Below are positions 31,301 to 38,364 of a stretch of 64,000 nucleotides of DNA, piece after piece. Position numbers and translations under genes: made by a program. The DNA is from Verrucomicrobiia bacterium (GTDB lineage Bacteria; Verrucomicrobiota; Verrucomicrobiia; Palsa-1439), in assembly GCA_022072455.1 (NCBI GenBank), contig JAJVHY010000021.1:115847-179846 (forward strand). Reading direction: 5' to 3'. Within the stretch, counting starts at the first letter, position 1. The number at the start of each line of letters is the position of its first letter. Below the pieces are notes generated by a model. It was not told the DNA's origin and did not search any database. It was given only the letters and a program-made list of their open reading frames with translations.

Positions 31301-34300
31301 GGAATTGTTGTTGGAAACTTGTTCCACCAGCGAACCGCAACTCCCCCGCCAGACGGAGAGAACCGTGTCAAAATTACTGCCAAAGGTGTCCACCGTGAAC
31401 GTCGTCCCCGGTGAGGGGCGCGGGATGATGAAGAATTCGTCGCTGCCACCCCGCGCCGTTGCCGGACTCGGGTGGGTATTGCGATAAACGGCTTTCGACA
31501 GTTGGTTGGTCCAGCTGAACGGGAAACCGCCGATGGTCTTGGCGGTCTGACACGCGTTGTTGGTGGCCGTGTTATCGCTGTCTGAGGGATTGGCGCCGTT
31601 ATAGACGACCAGCGCAAAATCCTGGTCGGTGCCCGTGCCGACGTTGATGACGCCGTCGCCGGCAATTTCCACCGCGCGCACCACAACTTTCCAGGTGCCG
31701 GTCGTGCCGGCGGGGAGGAAGACGCTTTCAACGTTGTTCAGCGAATCATATCGGGGCGTCACTTTGGCAGCGGAATACCGCGTGGCAAAGTCATTCCCAG
31801 CGTAGATCTGACCGTTGACGGTAACTTCCAAGTCCAGATTGTTGACAAGCTGTTTCAACACGGACGGATTGCCGGGGGCGTCTGTCCAAGCAATCGTGAC
31901 GCGGAACTCCTGGCCGGGATCGGCGATTTGACCGTCCACTTCATAGGTCTGACCAGGTGCGGTCAAATACGTCTGTTGGGCGACGCTGTTGGTCGGATAC
32001 AAGGGCGTATCAATCGCGCGCGGAGTGGATTCATCGCGCACCAGACGCGGGATGCCATCAAACATCCGAGCCAGATCCATCATCCCCATGCCTTGGGCAA
32101 TGGAAGGCAACTGATCTTGCGCCCCGGTCAGCGGATTGATTATCGAGAGATACCGGGCGCTGTTGAGGAGATAGGTTTTCAGCAACGCGGGGCTGGGCGG
32201 TAGGAGGTTGAAGCTGCTCTGGATATACCAATAGAGCAACTGAGCCCCACCAGAAACTGCCGGGGCCGCATAACTCGTCACCCCTTGGGGGCCGTTTGCG
32301 TTCGGAAAAGGCCAGGAGGTGAAAGCCGGGAAAGTGCGTTCCGTAGTATTGTAGAGTTTGGAGATCGCGGGTTGCGTCGCGAAATTCTCTTCGCAGGCGA
32401 ACGGCACGGGATTGTTTGGATCGCACCCACCGCAATCAGTATGAGTATAGGCGGCTTGGGAAATAGCACCTGCCACCCCTTGCCCGGGGGCCACGAGGTC
32501 TGGCTTGAACCGCCCATCCCGCGTCGGGCCAAAGGAACTGACTGGTGATATCTGATTGGGGTTGGCGGAACCTAACAGCGAATGGCCCAAAACAGTGGCG
32601 CCAACTGTAATGACATTCTTGGCTGTGGCCGGCGGAGTAATCAAGACATCACCGTAACCACCAATGGGATTGGCGCCGTTGTCGTTACCGCCGGCAAAAA
32701 CAAAGAGCATGGGCTGATTCTTGGGCGGCTGGCCGGGCGAATTGGTCACGCCAGTGGGGAGCGTATCACGGGTCAACTTGTCGTAGCTTTGGCAAAGATC
32801 ATTATACGCCCCATCATTGCCGCCGATATTCAAGACTTCGGTCCAACTGTTGTTGCTGATGCGCGCATACGAAATGTAAATCCCGGCTGCGACGCCTTCG
32901 GGATTGTCCTTGGCGGAGTCCATGCTACTGACACCAAACAAGCCGTAGGGCGAAACCCCCAAGCCCAATTGGAAGCCATTCAAATCCCGGCGCGACAGAT
33001 ACCACGGCGGCGGCGGATTGTTGTTGTCAATGGAGGCGTCATTCACCACGCAACTGCTGGTGCAACTGATATTGGTAATAATGACGTCAACACAGGAGAT
33101 CTCGGGACAACCAAACGGATAGGCGACGAGATTCGTACAGCACTCAGGGGGGAAGTTGCCGGTACAGGGGGAATAATTAAAGCCGTTCGTCGTGCAAATC
33201 TGTTGCGGCGTGATGGTGGTCACGCAATTTGAAACAAACCCCTGTGTAATGCAATTGATGACTTCATCTGGCTGGGTATCAAAGCCGATTGCGATGGAAG
33301 CCACGCGCGTTCCGTGACCATCCGTATCGCTGTTGATACCGGAGTAATAAACTTTCCGGCTGCCTAGAGGCGGGCAACAGGAAAAATCCGGGCTGACCGC
33401 TGCCGAACCAAAATAAAACGCCGGATGCCACGTGCTGAACTGATCCACTGGCGTGCAGTAGGGCGAAGGAACATCCACCCCGGTGTCGCAAATGTCCAAC
33501 ACCGGATATAAGGACGGATCCGCCAAAAATCCCCGGTCATCCAGAAAGGTCAGGTAACCCGGATCACCCGGCCCCGGCGCGAAGTTGCCCGTCAACACCA
33601 ACGCCTGCACCTCATCCCGCGTGGTGACGGGCAAGGCTGGTTGAATCCACAACACGCTGGCGATTTGCGCCACCGCCGCCACATCCGCCGCATTCACCCG
33701 CAAATTCACGATGACCTGCCCCAACCCCGACCGGCGGGCTTCGACGGGGCCGTTCGCGAACCGCTTGATCGCCGCCACCGTCGCCGCTTCGTCCGCATCG
33801 TCCAGCACGGCAACCTTGATGCCCACCAACCCGGTCGCGGTCCGCAAGACCGCCGGAATCTTGTAATACGGATGATACCCGCCCACCCATTGCAGCGGGC
33901 CATTCTCTCCCATGAGCCGCAGGACGCCGTCTTCCGCCATGTCGCGCACCGCAATCAAATACGCATTATTCGGAATGGGATGGATCAGCCGCACCCCGGC
34001 AATGGCTTTTAACTGTTCCAGCCACTCCGGCGTCACCGGCCCCTTGAACTGCACCAGCCGCAGCCCGGTCCCGGTGCCAACCACTTCCTGCAAATGCGCC
34101 GGGATGTTCGGCTCGCCCTGCGTGACATCAAAGCTGACTTCGCTCAACTCGATCTTGGTGAAATGGTCGGCGGATTCGATCCGCGTTCCCGGTTTCCGTT
34201 TGGCCGACTGCCACCGTGTGTCCGTTGCGTCGGCGAGCCAATACGAGCCGCGCTTCTTGATATTGGCAAGGCCGGCCTGTTCCAAGCTGGCCACGGATTC

Positions 34301-34429
34301 GTCGGGGGCCGGATAAACGACCACCCGCTGTCCACTTTTGCCGGTGGGGGTGGCCGCGTGGGTCGCCCCGCCCAACCCTGCGAGCAGGGCGCTGCAAATA
34401 ATTGAAGTCCAAACCCGTGATGCACTCAT
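25391..34429 (-). CDS. Giant secreted subtilisin-like protease with twelve putative-Ig repeats, DUF11 and Calx-beta domains
   Basis: The ATG at 34429 follows a good AGAGGAG site and gives 3,012 residues with a signal peptide; the frame is open to 34534 but lacks support there. The S8 triad is Asp315 (CDTGVD), His372 (DGHGTRVAS) and Ser719 (GVTSYAAP). A ten-cysteine insert lies between His and Ser, as in the paralogue. Next come a PPC-like sandwich, two choice-of-anchor D repeats, two He_PIG Ig-like repeats, two more anchor D repeats, then ten He_PIG repeats. A DUF11 domain, a Calx-beta domain and a glycine-rich beta-helix-like C-terminus complete the chain. It is first in the tandem cluster and is probably a surface or extracellular protease with a very long stalk. 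Confidence 0.93.
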   Translation of the reverse strand: MSASRVWTSIICSALLAGLGGATHAATPTGKSGQRVVVYPAPDESVASLEQAGLANIKKRGSYWLADATDTRWQSAKRKPGTRIESADHFTKIELSEVSFDVTQGEPNIPAHLQEVVGTGTGLRLVQFKGPVTPEWLEQLKAIAGVRLIHPIPNNAYLIAVRDMAEDGVLRLMGENGPLQWVGGYHPYYKIPAVLRTATGLVGIKVAVLDDADEAATVAAIKRFANGPVEARRSGLGQVIVNLRVNAADVAAVAQIASVLWIQPALPVTTRDEVQALVLTGNFAPGPGDPGYLTFLDDRGFLADPSLYPVLDICDTGVDVPSPYCTPVDQFSTWHPAFYFGSAAVSPDFSCCPPLGSRKVYYSGINSDTDGHGTRVASIAIGFDTQPDEVINCITQGFVSNCVTTITPQQICTTNGFNYSPCTGNFPPECCTNLVAYPFGCPEISCVDVIITNISCTSSCVVNDASIDNNNPPPPWYLSRRDLNGFQLGLGVSPYGLFGVSSMDSAKDNPEGVAAGIYISYARISNNSWTEVLNIGGNDGAYNDLCQSYDKLTRDTLPTGVTNSPGQPPKNQPMLFVFAGGNDNGANPIGGYGDVLITPPATAKNVITVGATVLGHSLLGSANPNQISPVSSFGPTRDGRFKPDLVAPGQGVAGAISQAAYTHTDCGGCDPNNPVPFACEENFATQPAISKLYNTTERTFPAFTSWPFPNANGPQGVTSYAAPAVSGGAQLLYWYIQSSFNLLPPSPALLKTYLLNSARYLSIINPLTGAQDQLPSIAQGMGMMDLARMFDGIPRLVRDESTPRAIDTPLYPTNSVAQQTYLTAPGQTYEVDGQIADPGQEFRVTIAWTDAPGNPSVLKQLVNNLDLEVTVNGQIYAGNDFATRYSAAKVTPRYDSLNNVESVFLPAGTTGTWKVVVRAVEIAGDGVINVGTGTDQDFALVVYNGANPSDSDNTATNNACQTAKTIGGFPFSWTNQLSKAVYRNTHPSPATARGGSDEFFIIPRPSPGTTFTVDTFGSNFDTVLSVWRGSCGSLVEQVSNNNSSNTFQSAVSFTANGLDDYFIVAEPHNDGPGGTLVLKVSASFSPVILSPSSLAFPDQVSGGTTSALQTVTLQNGLSVPLNVQTVALAGSNSTDFVILSETCSGSFIQTNGSCSINIAFAPATPGLKTAQLVITDSATGSPRTVPLSGTGLDPAPLVCLSAPNLFFDSSLIGVTSAVPQTVSIQNCGTAPLLISSNTISGLASADFFIVANSCGTPPVSIGPGSNCLLTIGFLPTTNGNRNAVLSFFDTATDSPQSVFLLGKGCSTVTLQPLTLANPVAGSAYSEAISASGGVSPYSFSITAGGLPAGLSLDATGLISGTATNLGVFTFTVTATDATGCTGTRQYSLTVGCGTLTVQPASLTNAVQGVSYTNQFTVLGGVGTVNFTVSAGALPPGLSLALNGTLAGTPSAAGSYVFTVSASDANGCGGSQAYTMTVTPTAPIISVTPANLNFLDQLVATTSAVQQVTINNAGSAPLTIVGVSLTGGNAGSFIVTGNTCLGAPIAPGASCVIGIAARPQQSGLLDTTLRILSNAGSGTNDVVVHGSGVAPVMQLSTTALDFGTNAVNVTSPSQTVVVQNTGNSVLSISSITIGGVNPDDFAIVANSCQGVLILPGQVCQIEMTFKTTTTLPRAGLLTIVSNATNTPQVVTLSGVGLSCPLITVLPASLTNGVTGTAYNQTVTAANGVAPYTFAVATGELPPGLTLSAAGEVTGTPTAAGTYNFSVQATDDIGCSASRAYTVTITCPVVGVGPETLPDGPVGVVYSQSLTASNGVAPYAFTVTSGALPVGLTLSSGGTISGTPTTVGTFAFTVQALDANGCAATKAYSLTVVCPFIGLVPNTLTNLSIGISFSRTIVATNGTAPYVFSVLTGSLPPGLNLNAAGLLQGTPTTAGTFNFTIRALDTNNCAGLQAYSVSVSCPNITLTPATLPALVTGQVFSQPITATNGAPPYAFSIAAGALPPGLNLTPTGTLTGTPTVVGNYAFTVQALDANDCAGTRAYSLSITCPFTFLTPANLPAGQAGNSYFEQISMVGGSGFVLFEVTSGAVPPGLTLDDFGYLYGTPTTLGTYTFEVTGTDEAGCSASRSYTIPITCPTLVYFAPGSPLPVATRGVAYFQTIQALSLVEPINYTITSGTLPPGLTFALNGELTGTPTLSGTYTFTVRAVDINGCNGSKVYSVTVSCDPITVTPATLPNPILGVAYSQAISALTPTGTLTFARTSGTLPPGLTLSSGGLLSGTPTLLGTFTFKVSAINEGGCTGDRFYTLTVGCPTLAVAPATLPIGEVGVAYSQTLTPSGGAAPYVISQTAGSLPAGMTLSSAGVLSGTPLSGSTVFTVTVTDANGCQKAITYTLVLANNCPTISVTPVSLANGFAGAAYNQALSASGGVAPHSFSMFSGALPSGLTLSAAGVISGAPTTTGTVSFTVAALDSSGCAGFQTYSLATVCATITVNPAQVLTGTVGQAYSQTITATGGVAPQTFAVTGGALPSGLALETTGELSGTPTAAGTFAFTVTATDSTGCTGSRLYSLVVIPAANLALTMTGNPNPVVVTSNLTYSLTITNLGPSSATGVTVVDELPAGVDFVAASSGCGESNGVVTCDLGTVASGASVFINIVVAPTTSGTLSNQATVSSAVLDLNVTNNLASVTTTVSPIVELTAQRQIVSQGAGNAVLNVTRQGNPNSLVTVQYATSDGTAVAGTDYTATAGTVSFAPGVMQGSIAIPLLTSSTPGKKTVKLNLHSPTGGATLGARSSATIEIVTGTTAQPVVFTDSDGDQVTVTLTGPGSLEVALVGDGDGPIDQIAVLNTTSKSKLNVKVKRAGGGNGQIDIGSIVGAGSLKDLNAKAGNLTGAGINFGGALGKVTLNTVANSLIAVGFTPNSAENPMGGGTFAAASISSVKVAGLVNSTIAAAQIGKVQLAQVTTPNAGQAFGVLAQSSIGGVTVKTPSFKWNSAGSSDQAVDDFHVKLQSGTLVKQ
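26720..29340 (-). repeat. Ten tandem He_PIG (putative Ig) repeats, coding
   Basis: This stretch encodes ten tandem units of about 87 residues. Each carries a GxLPxGLxL turn, a GxxSGTPT-like turn and a late GC...Y.(L/V)..C ending. Most units have two cysteines about 12-15 residues apart near their end, which could form one disulfide per unit. The DNA copies have diverged, so the array is old and not a recent slippage product. Confidence 0.85.
29995..30525 (-). repeat. Two further He_PIG repeats, coding
   Basis: Two more units of the same type are separated from the ten-unit array by two choice-of-anchor D repeats (about 29340-29990). They keep the GLPAGLSL and ALPPGLSL turns and the terminal Cys pair pattern. 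Confidence 0.8.
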
Positions 34430-34846
34430 CCGTAAGACTCCTCTCTCGTCATGGCTTGCCACCCGACGGTCGCGTTCATGGCGACGAATTCGCTGGTGGT
34501 TGAAGCATTCCAAATGAACCGCTTTCAAAATCAATCCCTACCCCATGGCACCGGTACAGAAGACCGCCATAAATCGCTGGAAAAGAAACTCACAACGGCT
34601 GAACCCGCCTTCTTGACAATCGTATGGCTCAATACTCGCATCCTCAGCTTCGTGGCTCTGATGTTCCCTGATTCGGATTTATGCCGCTCCCTACCTCGCC
34701 AACACATTGAGACTCTGGCGAAACTAGCCGGGAGACTAACAGACTTTCTTTTCGTGATGCAACCAGAATCGTTACCCATCTACCCCCCCGTTTTTCAGCC
34801 TGCCGAATTCATCCGCCTGACAGTTCGCCCCCGCCAACATGCATTC

Positions 34847-34906
34847 GGAGGGTCGCGCTTCTGCGCGACCACTCACCGGTGTGGCGGCGCGGAAGCGCCG
34901 CCCTCC
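34847..34906. repeat. REP/BIME-like palindromic element, family A copy 1
   Basis: A 60-base element made of two inverted half-units, each with an 8-base stem and 4-base loop: GGTCGCGC-TTCT-GCGCGACC and GGCGGCGC-GGAA-GCGCCGCC, bounded by GGAGGG and CCCTCC. A second 60-base copy lies at 43769-43828 with a paired base change in the first stem. This is the arrangement of a bacterial interspersed mosaic element. Confidence 0.75.
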
Positions 34907-34932
34907 GTCACCCCGTCAAATCAGATTTCAAA

Positions 34933-34962
34933 GACCGCGGCGCTGGGACAGCCCGCCCTACC
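34933..34962. repeat. REP-like element, family C copy 1
   Basis: Thirty bases whose reverse complement begins GGTAGGGCGGGCTGTCCC match 40481-40510 at about 24 of 30 positions. It lies 26 bases after the family A element, in non-coding DNA. Confidence 0.5.
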
Positions 34963-35001
34963 GACGGCAATATCAAGATGTCCCATCTTCGCCTCCCGGT
35001 T

Positions 35002-35658
35002 TCAACCTTCCCCATTGCCCCCGCCCCCTTCGCCACTGGTTTGATCCGGTCGGATGCACTTGGATTCAGTCGGATTCGCCGCCGGCCCCGCCGGCCACGC
35101 CACCCCCAAACTGCGCAACGTCTCGCGGGTGGTCGCGCCCAGCAGCGGGGCCAATCGTTGCCGCTCCGCCTGGCTGTCCTCCCGTTCCGCCTGCTGGCAG
35201 TTCCACCGTTCCTGCTCCAAACGCAACCAGCCCGCGCTATGATCCGCGCGGCGTAAGCCGGCCAGATGCTGCAGCGCCTCGCCCAACTTCGTCCACCGTT
35301 CCTCCGGATCGGTCGTCTGCTCCAGCACCGACTGAATCTGTTGCGCCAATTCGACGGCGAGGAGTGGCGCTAGCCGGTCGCCGACGGAGGCCGTGCCGGC
35401 CGCCTCCCCCACCACGGCGGCCCGTTCGGCCAACACACGGGCAAGATCCGTGGCCTCCTGCTGCCGCAACCAATCCTGATAACCACCCTGCTTCCACTCC
35501 GACAAGTTCTGCGGACTGATTGGCGGCCGGGCGTGCATTTCCGGCAACGCGTTCAACCACGCCACGAGTTCCGTACCGGGCTGACCATCGCGCAGACAGC
35601 GATTCAACGTCTCCCGCACCGCAAACGGCAGCCGGGCAATCTTACCGTTCCGCGTCAT
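35002..35658 (-). CDS. Hypothetical protein, possibly DUF3486/Mu gp27-like
   Basis: The 218-residue protein begins RNGKIARLPFAVRETLNR and continues to ISPQNLSEWKQGGYQDWL, a compact helical N-terminus that looks like a small DNA-binding or oligomerising head. The rest is helical, rich in Gln, Glu and Arg, with a Gly-rich tail. The opening resembles the layout of phage Mu gp27-like (DUF3486) proteins, where a LLP...R..L segment precedes an (I/L)S...L..W/Y motif; this is a loose similarity. It is the last gene of an island of small minus-strand genes. Confidence 0.55.
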   Translation of the reverse strand: MTRNGKIARLPFAVRETLNRCLRDGQPGTELVAWLNALPEMHARPPISPQNLSEWKQGGYQDWLRQQEATDLARVLAERAAVVGEAAGTASVGDRLAPLLAVELAQQIQSVLEQTTDPEERWTKLGEALQHLAGLRRADHSAGWLRLEQERWNCQQAEREDSQAERQRLAPLLGATTRETLRSLGVAWPAGPAANPTESKCIRPDQTSGEGGGGNGEG

Positions 35659-35771
35659 AGATTCCCTTTCCGTAGCCGCACCCTTGACGGGTGCGTTTTG
35701 AACCCCAGCCGTCCCAGCGCGCCGCGCTATTCCTGTTTGTCATTCCGAGCTTGTCGAGGAATCTCTGCCGT

Positions 35772-35972
35772 TCACCGGATCCTCCGGTACCGGTAGCGCC
35801 CTTTGATATGTGCGGCGAAATACTCGCCCTTCGACCCGGCATTCAACAGGCCGGTGAACTTGTCGTACGGCACGCCGTAGAACCGGTAGCGGCGTCCCCC
35901 GTGAAAATCCACGAGCAAACCGTCGTCATCATAGTCCACGGCTTTCAGGTTGGATGACCTGACTGCGATCAT
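35772..35972 (-). CDS. KTSC-domain protein
   Basis: This 66-residue protein matches the KTSC domain: IAVRSSNLKAVDYDDDG at the start, a YRFYGVPYDKF strand-turn, and a SKGEYFAAHIKGRYRYRR ending. KTSC domains occur alone or fused to phage, lysyl-tRNA synthetase-like and other proteins, and may bind nucleic acid; the function is unknown. Its ATG overlaps the stop of the upstream small gene by 4 bases. Confidence 0.8.
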   Translation of the reverse strand: MIAVRSSNLKAVDYDDDGLLVDFHGGRRYRFYGVPYDKFTGLLNAGSKGEYFAAHIKGRYRYRRIR

Positions 35973-36163
35973 GGCTTCCTCCGCGGGCTGGGATTCCGCA
36001 ACGCCTCGATGAACAATGCTCGCAACCGCGCTTCAAAGGGCTGTAGCTCCCGCGGTTTGTACTTTCCACAGAGTTTTGCTAGTGCGCTCTCCACTGATTG
36101 CTCGCCCGGACGGTTTGAACGCAGGCCTTGAGCTAACATCGCAACAGTTAACTTCGTCATCAT
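35969..36163 (-). CDS. Small hypothetical protein
   Basis: A 64-residue basic, helical protein with no recognised family (TKLTVAMLAQGLRSNRPGE at the start). It overlaps the following KTSC gene by 4 bases, so the two are translated together. A GGAGAC stretch (about 36168-36173 on the minus strand) lies just before its ATG and could be its ribosome-binding site. Confidence 0.6.
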   Translation of the reverse strand: MMTKLTVAMLAQGLRSNRPGEQSVESALAKLCGKYKPRELQPFEARLRALFIEALRNPSPRRKP

Positions 36164-36254
36164 CGTCTCCTTTTTTGCACCGACGGTCTTGTCGATGTCT
36201 GATGGCAGGGATAAGGGAGAGACTGGTACGAACGTGAGACTTGGAATGAGAAAA

Positions 36255-37199
36255 CTATTTTACGGGTGGTAGAATCGCCTGCTTTTCGGCGGGTCGAGCT
36301 CGGCTCCAAGAGAGCGGACTCTCCGCCTTTGGCAGGGCCGGAAAAAGTCTTTGAAAAACGCGCCGCGCCTCTCTTCGCGCATCATACCATTTAGTGGCGT
36401 CTTGCCACTTGGCCCCAGAAAATTGCTTGGATTGCCAGATTTCAGGACACGCGTTACGGCGCGGATCGAGAATTTGGAGCGCTGTGTACCGCGCGAGAAG
36501 TCGCATGACACCCAGACGAACAAGGTCGGCACGAGCGACTCGAAGACCTCGTCCGCGACCGTCGGGCCCGCGAATGTCCTTGGGACGGTTTTCTTTTAGC
36601 CAGTTTCGAAATGCTCCGACAAGTTGCTTGTTGGTGTATTCACCCCACGCAATTTCAAGGAGCATGCCCTCTCGTCCTTCAGGATATAGAAAGGAATTTG
36701 GAATAGTTCCCTTTTTCCTGTGAGTCCCCCTTTTCATCGGTCCGGGGAAAACCGCGTACTCGCGACAAAGGTCACTTGGATAGATCTCGTCACGTCTGCT
36801 GATTGCCCCGTCATCCCATTTTCCGCTAAAGGCCGCCGCCCATCCCGCTTGTTCGGCTTTCGACAGATTTTGCCAATGCTCTGGAAACGAACTGCCGATA
36901 TTATCGTTGGAATTCTCGTTCCCTGATTTCGATTTACGAGGTGGCGTGTCCAAAATCAGATGCAATATCGAGCTTGTTCGGCTATCTGACCTCCGAAACA
37001 TTTTCGCCGTGCGTTCGTATTGACCGATCGTCAGCCCACGCCTCGCGCCTCGCTCACGCCATTCAGCCAAGATTTCAGTTCGGAGGCCCCGCAGTGACGC
37101 CGACTCCCGCGCGTACTCCCAATAACAACAGGCTGTAATTTCGGAATCGGGAACGGCGGCGAAATCCCACTCGATACGCGGAAGAGGATTCGTCTTCAT
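36255..37199 (-). CDS. Hypothetical protein of mobile-island type
   Basis: The start at 37199 is chosen because it overlaps the stop of the upstream gene by 4 bases (ATGA); an earlier start at 37286 would overlap that gene heavily. The 314-residue product begins TNPLPRIEWDFAAVPDSEI and contains a YWEYARES segment, a basic middle (KRGTHRKKG) and a C-terminal helical part with many Arg and Trp. No family was recognised. The mix of Arg/Lys and Trp would suit nucleic acid binding, but this is a guess. It lies in the island of small minus-strand genes. Confidence 0.6.
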   Translation of the reverse strand: MKTNPLPRIEWDFAAVPDSEITACCYWEYARESASLRGLRTEILAEWRERGARRGLTIGQYERTAKMFRRSDSRTSSILHLILDTPPRKSKSGNENSNDNIGSSFPEHWQNLSKAEQAGWAAAFSGKWDDGAISRRDEIYPSDLCREYAVFPGPMKRGTHRKKGTIPNSFLYPEGREGMLLEIAWGEYTNKQLVGAFRNWLKENRPKDIRGPDGRGRGLRVARADLVRLGVMRLLARYTALQILDPRRNACPEIWQSKQFSGAKWQDATKWYDARREARRVFQRLFPALPKAESPLSWSRARPAEKQAILPPVK

Positions 37200-37576
37200 A
37201 CCTTCGGAAACAACCGCGCCATAATTTGCTCGATTGGTTGCTCGCATTTTTCGCGAACGAGATCTGGCCAGTGAGTGCGCAGCCATTCCAACGTCAGCGG
37301 GAAGAAAACCAAAACCCGGTCTTCGCCGGAGTCAGCACTCACTGCCGCCAAGGCGCACGCCGAACGATGCAGAACCCGCAACTCGTATTCCTTGTCCTGG
37401 ACGCCCGCCGGATAGTTTGCATGGAAAAACTTCACTCGGAGCATCCCGTTGCCCTGCTTCAGCGGTGTCACGCGGTAAACCTTGATCGGAGACGGCATCG
37501 GCAATCTCGGCCAGTTCTCGTCCCAGACTTCCATCGCGTACCAGTGGCCGGATTTTAGGGTGAATGGTGGTTTCAT
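37196..37576 (-). CDS. Hypothetical protein
   Basis: A 126-residue protein starting KPPFTLKSGHWYAMEVWD. It is probably a small alpha/beta protein, with a beta-rich first half and a helical end (EQPIEQIMARLFP). No family was recognised. It is coupled by a 4-base overlap to the 314-residue protein after it. Confidence 0.6.
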   Translation of the reverse strand: MKPPFTLKSGHWYAMEVWDENWPRLPMPSPIKVYRVTPLKQGNGMLRVKFFHANYPAGVQDKEYELRVLHRSACALAAVSADSGEDRVLVFFPLTLEWLRTHWPDLVREKCEQPIEQIMARLFPKV

Positions 37577-37650
37577 CTCAGCTGGTGAACTGCCGAACGA
37601 TAGCTAAAAAGCCGTCGCGGAACAAAACCATTTCCGGTAAGATAACCATA

Positions 37651-37851
37651 ATGCGCGTTCACTTGGACCAACACTGGAAAACATGGTTGCTCCAACTGCC
37701 GGAGTCTGGCATGGGCTACCAACGCGTTGATGTTAGCCTCGCGGATGGCCGGGAACTCAAAGACGTACCGGTCTTTAATGCGGAAGAAGTCGAACTCCCC
37801 GACGAATTCGCCCACGCCCGCATCAAAGATCTGCGCTTGCACGCGGCGTAA
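37651..37851 (+). CDS. Small hypothetical protein
   Basis: A 66-residue product from the ATG at 37651, the only plus-strand gene in this island. It begins RVHLDQHWKTWLLQLPES and is acidic in its second half (NAEEVELPDEFAHARIKDL). The codon pattern and composition look protein-like. The ribosome-binding site is weak (GGTAAG), and the in-frame start at 37564 is not favoured because it adds a basic, low-quality leader that overlaps the divergent gene. Confidence 0.55.
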   Translation: MRVHLDQHWKTWLLQLPESGMGYQRVDVSLADGRELKDVPVFNAEEVELPDEFAHARIKDLRLHAA

Positions 37852-37907
37852 TTAGAAACGAAAGAGCCGCCCGCCTACCCAGCGAGCGGCCCTCCGTGCT
37901 TCGCTAA

Positions 37908-38081
37908 CTACTTCTCGCGGCGGACGCCCTTGAACGGCTTCGGATCGGACTTCTGATCCATGAACCGTCCCGTACCCGTGTCGCGCTTGACCCATTCCTG
38001 CGTCTTCGGATTGAAGACTTGCGAACGGTCGCGAACTGCTCCTTGGCGGTGGTTGTCACCACGCGGCGGATTGGTGGCCAT
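37908..38081 (-). CDS. Small basic hypothetical protein
   Basis: A 57-residue protein starting at the ATG at 38081, which is preceded by a near-perfect AAAGGAGGTGAAAA ribosome-binding site at 38087-38100. The product is very hydrophilic (RSQVFNPKTQEWVKRDTG, FMDQKSDPKPFKGVRREK), reminiscent of small phage or plasmid proteins with a NPKTxxWVKRD motif. The strong ribosome-binding site suggests high expression. Confidence 0.72.
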   Translation of the reverse strand: MATNPPRGDNHRQGAVRDRSQVFNPKTQEWVKRDTGTGRFMDQKSDPKPFKGVRREK

Positions 38082-38171
38082 CTGGTTTTCACCTCCTTTC
38101 AAGTGGAAACTCGTTTCAATAATCGACGAGGACGCCGCCCGGCATTTCGCCGGGCGGCTCCCGTGTTGGCG

Positions 38172-38300
38172 CTAGTCCTTCACCCAAATGGCGAAGCACT
38201 TCCCGTTGGTCGGGTAGATGCGCTGGCCGGTCTTCCGGTTGGTGATCCACTTAACGAAGATCAGCCGGTAGCCCGGACCGGGGCATGGTCGTAATGCCAT
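38172..38300 (-). CDS. Very small basic protein (42 residues)
   Basis: An ATG at 38300 preceded by AGGAGGGCTA opens a 42-residue frame ending in TAG at 38172. The product begins MALRPCPGPGYRLIFVKW and continues ITNRKTGQRIYPTNGKCF, with two cysteines. The strong ribosome-binding site and the spacing to the next small gene support it as real. The NRKTGQRIYP text resembles small zinc- or nucleic-acid-binding proteins of mobile elements, without a firm match. Confidence 0.62.
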   Translation of the reverse strand: MALRPCPGPGYRLIFVKWITNRKTGQRIYPTNGKCFAIWVKD

Positions 38301-38330
38301 TAGCCCTCCTATAGTTTCGTGAATGCTGGC

Positions 38331-38358
38331 TTGACTCAGGCAGGGCGCGGTCTATATT
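38331..38358 (+). promoter_or_regulatory. Sigma-70-like promoter
   Basis: TTGACT at 38331-38336 and TATATT at 38353-38358 are separated by 16 bases. Both are close to consensus, in a GC-rich genome where such a match is uncommon. Transcription would start near 38365 and run into the terminator at 38425-38478 with no open frame between. Confidence 0.6.
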
Positions 38359-38364
38359 TCGCGC

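Larger units (their letters stand above)
34430..35001. other. Gene-free region upstream of the giant protease gene
   Basis: These 572 bases hold no convincing gene. The plus-strand open frame across it contains palindromic repeats and has no protein-like conservation. The region must hold the promoter of the four-gene exported-protein cluster, but no clear sigma-70 hexamers were found. Two REP-like elements occupy 34847-34962. Confidence 0.5.

Noticed and set aside
34430..34534. N-terminal extension of the giant protease
   Set aside because: The extension is basic with no export signal; the ATG at 34429 has a good ribosome-binding site and directly begins a signal peptide.
34451..35044. Plus-strand open frame of 197 codons
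   Set aside because: It crosses two REP-like palindromes and the opposite gene, has no family features and reads as low-quality protein.
35002..38300. Intact prophage
   Set aside because: No integrase, terminase, capsid, tail or lysis genes are seen; only one loose Mu gp27-like similarity.
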